DNA of 9,769 bases from an uncultured Collinsella sp. (lineage in GTDB: Bacteria; Actinomycetota; Coriobacteriia; Coriobacteriales; Coriobacteriaceae): assembly GCA_900752215.1 (NCBI GenBank), contig CAADUO010000058.1, positions 1 to 9,769 of the forward strand, read 5' to 3'. The notes under the pieces were generated by a model. That model saw nothing but the letters and a program-made list of their open reading frames with translations. It had not been told where the DNA came from and ran no database searches. The translations under genes and the position numbers were made by a program. This document shows positions 5,672-9,769 of this stretch, in pieces (position 1 is the stretch's first letter; every line of letters starts with the position of its first letter).

Positions 5672-6427
5672 TTAGATGTCGAAGACGTAGCGCGAGCCCA
5701 CGATCTTTTGGCGGCCGAGCAGTAGAGGGCGCCCGCCGGCGTCGGTAAAGTAGGCCTCCATATAGAAGAGCGGCTCGCCGATCGGCACCTCCAGCAGCGG
5801 GGCCGTCTGAGCATCGGCAAGCGCAATCTCCACGGTGCAGGGGTCGGACTTGAGCGGCGCGCGACCCGAATGCTCGGCAACGAGCGCAAAGATTGAGTTA
5901 TCGATGAGGTCCTCGTCGGCCAGCGTCTGCAGGTAGGAATGGTCGGCGAGCACAAAGGCGTTGTTCTCGAGCATGACGGGGATGCCGTCGGCCGTGCGCA
6001 CGCGCTCGACCACGATAAGCTCGCAGCCGGGCTCCACGCCAAAGAACGCCGCATCCTCGTGCGTCGCCGCGACCACCGTGCGCGACACCAGACGCGCACC
6101 CGGCACCATGTCGTTGGCAGCACAACCCTCAGTAAAGCTCTGGACGTCACCCTTCTGGCGAATCTTGCGTTTGAGCTTGGGGGCGCACACAAAGGTGCCC
6201 CTCCCCTGCTGGCGGTTGAGATACCCCGCACGCGACAGCTCCTCGATGGCACGGCGCACGGTGATGCGCCCCACGCCGTAGGACTTCGCGAGCTCCATCT
6301 CGGCAGGGATGCGCGAGCCGGCAGGGTACACGCCGCGCGCGATCTCGCCCTTTAGGTCGTCCATGACCTGCTGGTACAGCGGCACGGCGGGTACGTCAGT
6401 GCGGTCGGTTTTATCGTCGAATGCCAT
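5672..6427 (-). CDS. GntR-family regulator, HutC/FrlR type (UTRA domain)
   Basis: A 251-aa transcription regulator. Residues about 14-82 form the GntR winged helix: PLYQQVMDDLKGEI, the recognition region YGVGRITVRRAIEEL, and the wing GYLNRQQGRGTFV. Residues about 95-245 form a UTRA effector domain, ending GSRYVFDI, of the kind that binds phosphorylated sugars or related small molecules. It sits directly upstream of the deglycase gene on the same strand and 10 bp from operator 2, so it is most likely the repressor or activator of that gene. The ATG at 6427 is 2 bp beyond the recQ stop, with GGAG inside the recQ end, which suggests translational coupling. The effector is inferred to be a phosphorylated Amadori compound or its product. 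Confidence 0.9.
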   Translation of the reverse strand: MAFDDKTDRTDVPAVPLYQQVMDDLKGEIARGVYPAGSRIPAEMELAKSYGVGRITVRRAIEELSRAGYLNRQQGRGTFVCAPKLKRKIRQKGDVQSFTEGCAANDMVPGARLVSRTVVAATHEDAAFFGVEPGCELIVVERVRTADGIPVMLENNAFVLADHSYLQTLADEDLIDNSIFALVAEHSGRAPLKSDPCTVEIALADAQTAPLLEVPIGEPLFYMEAYFTDAGGRPLLLGRQKIVGSRYVFDI

Positions 6428-6429
6428 CG

Positions 6430-8412
6430 TTACGCTCCATCCCGCGCATGCTCGGACTCAAATTCTTCAATCGCCGCCATAAACTGCTCGCCAAAGGCAT
6501 CGGCCTTTTTCTCGCCGATGCCGTTGACCTGGACAAGCTCGTCGCGCGTCTGAGGGCGCAAGCGGCACAGGCCGCGCAGGGCTTTGTCGGAGAAGACCAT
6601 GTATGGCGCCATCTCCAGCTCGGTCGAGATCTCCTTGCGCAGCGAGCGTAGGCGCTCGAACAGCTCAGCGTCATCGCCCACGCGCGGACGCTGATCCAGT
6701 TCGGCCTCCTCGCGCAGCAGGTCCACCGCACGGCGGGCGCGGGCCGAGGCCTTGCGCTTGGACGCGCGACGCTTAACGGTAAAGGCAAACGCCTCGTCCT
6801 CGACCTCACCGGCGCGCGGGCCCAGGCCCACGACCGGATACTGCCCCTGCGAGGTGGCCAAATAGCCACGGCCGCACAGCTGTCCGATGATGTCCTTGAT
6901 ACGCCCGACCGATTCGCTCGACAGCTCACCGTAGCCGCGGTCCTCGTCCAAATGCATCTGGCGAATGCGCTCGGTGTTGCCGCCGTGAAGCACGTCGGCG
7001 ATCAGCGACTTGCCAAAGCGCATGGGGCGCGTGGCTACATAGCGCACGGCAGCGCGGGCCATATCGGTGACGTCCTCGACCTCGAACTGCGTGAGGCAGT
7101 TGCTGCAGTTGCCGCAGCCCTCGGCGTCATCCGTGGCGGTGGAGCCCGAACCAGCCGCAGCCGCATGCTCGGCCGCGGCCTCGTCGCCAAAGTAGCGCAG
7201 CATGTATTCGCGCAGGCAGCCGGTGGTATTGCAGTAACCCTCCATCTGGCTGAGCAGGCGATAACGGTTCTGGAGCGCCCACGCGCGCTGCTCGTCGTCG
7301 AGTGCCTCGTCGGCCGCATCGCCGCGGTCGATCAAAAAGCGCCGCATGCGAAAATCGTTGCCGTTCCACAGCAGATGGCAGCTGGCCGGATCGCCATCGC
7401 GGCCGGCGCGGCCCGCCTCCTGGTAGTAGGCCTCGATGCTCTCGGGCACGTTGTTGTGGATCACGTAGCGCACGTTGGGCTTGTCGATACCCATGCCAAA
7501 GGCGTTGGTGGCAACCATCACCTGGATGTCATCGTCGATAAAGGCGCGCTGGCTTTGACGGCGGGCGTCGTTGCCCATGCCGGCATGGTAGCGGCCAACG
7601 CGAATGCCGCTGGGGCCCAGCGCCTCGGCAAGCTCGCCTGCCAGCGCGTCGACCGTCTTGCGGGTCGAGCAATACACGATGCCGCTCTCGCCCGAATGCG
7701 CGATCACGTAGTCGCGCACCCACGCGGTCTTGGCCTTGTCGCCCATCTCCTCGCAACCAAAGTAGAGGTTCTTGCGATCGAAGCCCGTCACCACGGTCGC
7801 GGGATTTTGCAGGCCGAGCATCTGCTGAATGTCCGCACGCACACGCTCGGTCGCCGTAGCGGTAAAGGCCGCCACGATGGGGCGCTGCGGCAGCGAATCG
7901 ATGAACTCGCGAATCTGCAGGTAGGCGGGGCGAAAATCCTGGCCCCACTGGCTCACGCAGTGGGCCTCGTCAATGGCCACGAGCGGAACGCCGATGCCGC
8001 CTTCGGCCGCAGCTTCCTGCGCAAAGGCCAGAAAACGCGGCTCGAGCAGGCGCTCGGGCGCCACATACATAAGCTGGTAGCGGCCCTCGCGCGCCCGCTT
8101 GAAAACGGTATTTTGCTGAGCCGGCGTAAGGCTGGAGTTGAGATAACTGGGGCGCGCACCCGCCGCGAGCAGCGCGCGGGTCTGGTCCTCCATAAGCGAC
8201 AGCAGCGGACTCACCACAAAGGTGATGCCGGGCAGCATAAGCGCAGGCACCTGGTAGCAAATGGACTTGCCGGCGCCTGTGGGCATAACGCCGAGCGCAT
8301 CGCGGCCAGCAAGAATCGCATCCACCATGCGGTCCTGCCCCGGGCGAAACGAGGTGTAGCCAAAATAGGCGCCGAGCGTGTCGAGCGCCATCTGCTGCAT
8401 GCTATCGGTCAT
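6430..8412 (-). CDS. recQ: ATP-dependent DNA helicase RecQ
   Basis: A 660-aa 3'-5' DNA helicase acting in recombination and stalled-fork repair. All expected parts are present: FRPGQ (22-26), Walker A PTGAGKS (44-50), DEAH (148-151), and motif VI QEAGRAGRDG (331-340). These are followed by the RQC zinc site C399, C433, C436, C439 and winged helix to about 530, a basic linker rich in Lys/Arg (547-561), and an HRDC domain (about 580-655, with HhH-like VNGIGEKKADAF). It is longer than the roughly 610 aa of E. coli RecQ. Part of the extra length is an Ala/Gly/Ser-rich insert of about 17 residues between the first and second zinc cysteines. The start at 8412 follows TAGGAAACC. A perfect TATAAT lies 32 bases upstream. 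The regulator gene follows after 2 bp. Confidence 0.97.
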   Translation of the reverse strand: MTDSMQQMALDTLGAYFGYTSFRPGQDRMVDAILAGRDALGVMPTGAGKSICYQVPALMLPGITFVVSPLLSLMEDQTRALLAAGARPSYLNSSLTPAQQNTVFKRAREGRYQLMYVAPERLLEPRFLAFAQEAAAEGGIGVPLVAIDEAHCVSQWGQDFRPAYLQIREFIDSLPQRPIVAAFTATATERVRADIQQMLGLQNPATVVTGFDRKNLYFGCEEMGDKAKTAWVRDYVIAHSGESGIVYCSTRKTVDALAGELAEALGPSGIRVGRYHAGMGNDARRQSQRAFIDDDIQVMVATNAFGMGIDKPNVRYVIHNNVPESIEAYYQEAGRAGRDGDPASCHLLWNGNDFRMRRFLIDRGDAADEALDDEQRAWALQNRYRLLSQMEGYCNTTGCLREYMLRYFGDEAAAEHAAAAGSGSTATDDAEGCGNCSNCLTQFEVEDVTDMARAAVRYVATRPMRFGKSLIADVLHGGNTERIRQMHLDEDRGYGELSSESVGRIKDIIGQLCGRGYLATSQGQYPVVGLGPRAGEVEDEAFAFTVKRRASKRKASARARRAVDLLREEAELDQRPRVGDDAELFERLRSLRKEISTELEMAPYMVFSDKALRGLCRLRPQTRDELVQVNGIGEKKADAFGEQFMAAIEEFESEHARDGA

Positions 8413-8443
8413 GGTTTCCTAACGTCCAAGTCATCTGCCGCCG

Positions 8444-8449
8444 ATTATA
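8444..8449 (-). promoter_or_regulatory. -10 box of recQ
   Basis: The minus strand reads a perfect TATAAT about 32 bases before the recQ start codon, giving a leader of about 25 bases. The region that should hold the -35 is GC-rich and not recognisable. No LexA-type SOS box is visible next to it. Confidence 0.6.
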
Positions 8450-8502
8450 CGCCGCCACGCGGACCGGCGTCGCCCGGCTGTCAGCCACGCTCATTCTGCG
8501 GG

Positions 8503-8558
8503 TAGTCATTGGGGACGTTCTTGAATGACCAGTCGTTTATGAACGTCCCCAATGACTA
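8503..8558. repeat. REP-like hairpin with 18-bp perfect stem
   Basis: TAGTCATTGGGGACGTTC (8503-8520) and its exact reverse complement (8541-8558) form an 18-bp stem around a 20-base loop. GTAG sits at the foot of the stem (8502-8505), as in bacterial REP elements moved by TnpA-REP (RAYT) transposases. There is no T-run, so it is unlikely to be a simple terminator. No transposase is encoded in the window. Confidence 0.8.
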
Positions 8559-8608
8559 AGGAGTGTCCCCGGGTGCTGGCACAAAAGGAACGTCCCCAAG
8601 TGCCGGCC
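8559..8608. repeat. Second REP-like unit
   Basis: GCTGGCAC (8575-8582) pairs with GTGCCGGC (8600-8607) with one wobble around a 17-base loop. GGAG (8560-8563) precedes it. The loop contains GAACGTCCCCAA (8588-8599), identical to the right arm start of the neighbouring hairpin (8541-8552). The two units therefore look like related halves of one composite repeat. Confidence 0.6.
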
Positions 8609-8674
8609 CAGCAACGCCGATGTTCTATCTCTTGACAAGCACGGAAACGTCGCTGGTTGAGCATAAGTCAGCGA

Positions 8675-8772
8675 AAACGCCCCTAAGCGAGCAAGGTGAC
8701 GTGAAAGAGGAGGGAAGCGTACTTCGATACGCGACCGACGATTGAACGTCAGATTGCCGCTTAGGGGCGTTT
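8675..8772. ncRNA. Candidate structured RNA or folded repeat
   Basis: The 98 bases fold by simple complementarity into nested helices. AAACGCCCCTAAGCG (8675-8689) pairs with CGCTTAGGGGCGTTT (8758-8772), and GCAA with TTGC continues the stem past one bulged A. Next come TGACGT (8697-8702) with ACGTCA (8746-8751), and a terminal hairpin GCGTA/TACGC (8717-8721, 8728-8732). The internal loop has a purine-rich side on the plus strand (GAAAGAGGAGGGAA). The strand cannot be decided. No intrinsic terminator follows on either strand. I do not recognise it as a named riboswitch or ribozyme. A mobile element with 15-bp terminal inverted repeats is the main alternative. Confidence 0.45.
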
Positions 8773-8785
8773 GCAGCGTCGAGCC

Positions 8786-8813
8786 GTTACGCGGTTTGGT
8801 AAAACCGCGTAAC
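8786..8813 (-). terminator. Hairpin abutting the end of the second GntR gene
   Basis: GTTACGCGGTTT (8786-8797) and AAACCGCGTAAC (8802-8813) form a perfect 12-bp stem with a 4-base loop. It begins at the base after the stop codon at 8814. The minus strand downstream continues GGCTCGACGC with no T-run, so if it ends transcription it is not a standard intrinsic terminator. It may instead protect the 3' end or be another repeat. Confidence 0.5.
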
Positions 8814-9533
8814 TTACATGACCATAACGTAGCGCGATCCCACGTAGTACTGCTTACCCATCAGGACCGGCTCGCCGTTGGGGCCGGTAAAGCCGGCACG
8901 CAGGTTGAGCAGCGGATCGTGCGGAGCGATGCCCAGCTCGGCCGCCTGCTCGGTATTGGCACGAACGGCCTCGACCGTGCGGTAGCCAACCGAGACAATC
9001 GGCGTTCCGCCAACGCGCTCAACCTCGGCAAAAATCGACTTGTCCTCAAGATCGGCCGTCAGCAGCTCACGGTAGGCGTCAAACGGCACAAAGATGTTCT
9101 CCTCAAAAATGGGCTCGCCGTCGGCCGTACGCACGCGCTTGATGTGCAGCAGCAGCGCGTCCTTCTGCAGGCCAAAGAACTCCATCTCGTTTTGACGTGC
9201 CGGCACAATCTGGCGATCGACCACATGCGCGCCCGCCTTCATGCCATTATCGGCACACAGCGCGGTAAACGTCTGCAGCGTCGAAGCGTGGAACTGGCGG
9301 TTGATGTGCGGCGTGGAAACAAAGGTGCCGCGGCCCTGCTGCTTAACCAGGTAGCCATCGGAGCACAGCTCCTCGACGGCGCGGCGCACCGTAATGCGGC
9401 TCACGTCGTACTGCTCGGCTAGCTCAAGCTCGGACGGAATACGCTCCTTGGGTGCATAAACACCTTTCTCGATCGCATCCTTGATTTCGTCGTAAATCTG
9501 CTGGTAAAGCGGTGCATTTTTGGGCGCAGGCAT
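8814..9533 (-). CDS. GntR-family regulator, HutC type (UTRA domain), second copy
   Basis: A 239-aa regulator with a winged helix in residues about 6-73 (PLYQQIYDEIKDAI; YDVSRITVRRAVEEL; GYLVKQQGRGTFV) and a UTRA effector domain in about 85-235, ending GKQYYVGSRYVMVM. It is a clear paralogue of the regulator at 5672-6427, sharing most of the DNA-binding helix and the C-terminal signature. The recognition helix differs (DVSRITVRR against GVGRITVRR), so the operators may differ. The ATG at 9533 has only a weak AAGAGTG ribosome binding site. No target gene lies next to it; the region downstream holds only repeats and recQ in the same direction. A UTRA ligand of phosphosugar type is likely but unspecified. 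Confidence 0.88.
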   Translation of the reverse strand: MPAPKNAPLYQQIYDEIKDAIEKGVYAPKERIPSELELAEQYDVSRITVRRAVEELCSDGYLVKQQGRGTFVSTPHINRQFHASTLQTFTALCADNGMKAGAHVVDRQIVPARQNEMEFFGLQKDALLLHIKRVRTADGEPIFEENIFVPFDAYRELLTADLEDKSIFAEVERVGGTPIVSVGYRTVEAVRANTEQAAELGIAPHDPLLNLRAGFTGPNGEPVLMGKQYYVGSRYVMVM

Positions 9534-9564
9534 ATCTAATCACTCTTATCGAAATATTGAAATA

Positions 9565-9588
9565 ACTAATACGTATATAACGTCTAGT
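9565..9588 (-). promoter_or_regulatory. Dyad upstream of the second GntR gene (possible autoregulatory operator)
   Basis: ACTAATACGTATATAACGTCTAGT is an imperfect palindrome: ACTA...ACGT arms around a TATAT centre with one base inserted on one side. It sits 32-55 bases before the start codon and overlaps a TTATAT that could be the -10. HutC-type proteins bind short dyads of the GT..TA..AC kind, and GTATATAAC here is close to that. The 10-bp deglycase operator is not found here. Confidence 0.4.
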
Positions 9589-9625
9589 TTCATGTTACCT
9601 CAGTTTGATAAAACGATACACCCTC

Positions 9626-9700
9626 CCTACCAAAAAGCGACAGCTTCATTTTGGCAGGTTTTATCTGGGCAAATCAGAACCACCCTTAAAAAGGGTGGTT
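9626..9700. repeat. Element A, right copy (inverted) with adjoining hairpin
   Basis: 9626-9673 is the reverse complement of 97-144 with three differences, all in the loop of the core hairpin. Next to it, AACCACCCTT (9678-9687) and AAGGGTGGTT (9691-9700) form a perfect 10-bp stem with a 3-base loop. It takes the place of the 62-88 hairpin of the left copy but has a different sequence. Read from the right it could end a gene beyond the window, though the T-run is poor. Confidence 0.8.
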
Positions 9701-9708
9701 TGCTCTTA

Positions 9709-9756
9709 GGGTATAACCCACGGGCCCCGGGCTCGCGTCTAAAGGCGCGGGCCCGG
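9709..9756. repeat. GC-rich hairpins at the right edge
   Basis: GGGT/ACCC (9709-9712, 9716-9719) is a small hairpin. CCGGGCTCGCG (9727-9737) pairs with CGCGGGCCCGG (9746-9756) with one wobble around an 8-base loop. With the 9678-9700 stem this makes three hairpins in 80 bases. They may belong to the 3' end of a transcript entering from the right, but the window ends before that can be judged. Confidence 0.45.
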
Positions 9757-9769
9757 ACTTCGTCCAGGC

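Noticed and set aside
6952..8505. 517-codon plus-strand open frame across recQ
   Set aside because: It is entirely antisense to a complete recQ gene, and its composition (His/Ala/Arg-rich) is typical of complementary-strand frames in GC-rich DNA.
8621..8630. TGTTCTATCT, matching half of a deglycase operator
   Set aside because: Only one 10-bp unit is present, with no tandem partner, and a single short match is within chance for a 10-kb window.
8632..8637. Perfect TTGACA as a -35 for a plus-strand transcript of the folded element
   Set aside because: No -10-like hexamer lies 16-18 bases downstream, so it is not supported as a promoter.
8563..8745. 60-aa open frame in the recQ-regulator gap
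   Set aside because: It runs through the REP-like unit and the left half of the folded element, so the base pairing explains the sequence better than coding. No ribosome binding site was seen.
9626..9769. Minus-strand open frame entering from the right edge and ending in the element A core
   Set aside because: The frame ends in the repeat in the same phase as the left copy, as expected of homologous repeats. The rest is palindromic GC-rich sequence, so there is no independent sign of coding.

Overview
The window looks like chromosome of a high-GC gut actinobacterium of the Coriobacteriia, most likely Collinsella or a close relative. This is an inference from strongly GC-biased third codon positions, the gene repertoire (acetyl-type MetA, HicDH-like 2-hydroxyacid dehydrogenase, FrlB-type deglycase, HutC-type GntR regulators) and the many short hairpin repeats between genes. 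No rRNA, tRNA, CRISPR array, prophage or complete insertion sequence was found.

Layout, left to right. 1-163: a two-hairpin dispersed repeat (element A), then a 5-formyltetrahydrofolate cyclo-ligase gene (+, 164-760). 783-2260: an accessory-looking insert holding one minus-strand gene (906-1868, AbiEi-like N-terminus joined to a DUF559/Vsr-like nuclease fold). It is bracketed by two direct copies, about 91% identical, of a 101-bp long-hairpin element (element B), with three 11-bp tandem repeats upstream of the gene and an AT-rich gene-free stretch. 2312-3238: metA (-), with residues that predict acetyl-CoA use. 3449-4426: a NAD-dependent 2-hydroxyacid dehydrogenase (+) ending in a textbook terminator. 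4559-5527: a fructoselysine-6-phosphate deglycase-like SIS protein (-), whose promoter lies between two copies of a tandem 10-bp operator. 5672-6427: a GntR/HutC regulator (-), starting 2 bp after the end of recQ (6430-8412, -). 8413-8813: a 400-bp intergenic region containing the recQ -10, a REP-like hairpin cluster and a 98-nt three-helix element that may be a structured RNA. 8814-9533: a second HutC-type regulator (-). 9534-9769: its upstream region, then an inverted copy of element A and more GC-rich hairpins.

How it fits together. The clearest functional unit is regulator-operator-deglycase: the 5672-6427 GntR protein probably senses a phosphorylated sugar or amine adduct and controls the deglycase gene just downstream. 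The regulator may also be read from recQ by translational coupling. MetA and the cyclo-ligase are housekeeping methionine and one-carbon genes. The main points of interest are the repeat families A and B, whose paired copies keep their stems while most changes fall in loops, the orphan AbiEi/nuclease gene between two B copies, and the 8675-8772 RNA candidate.
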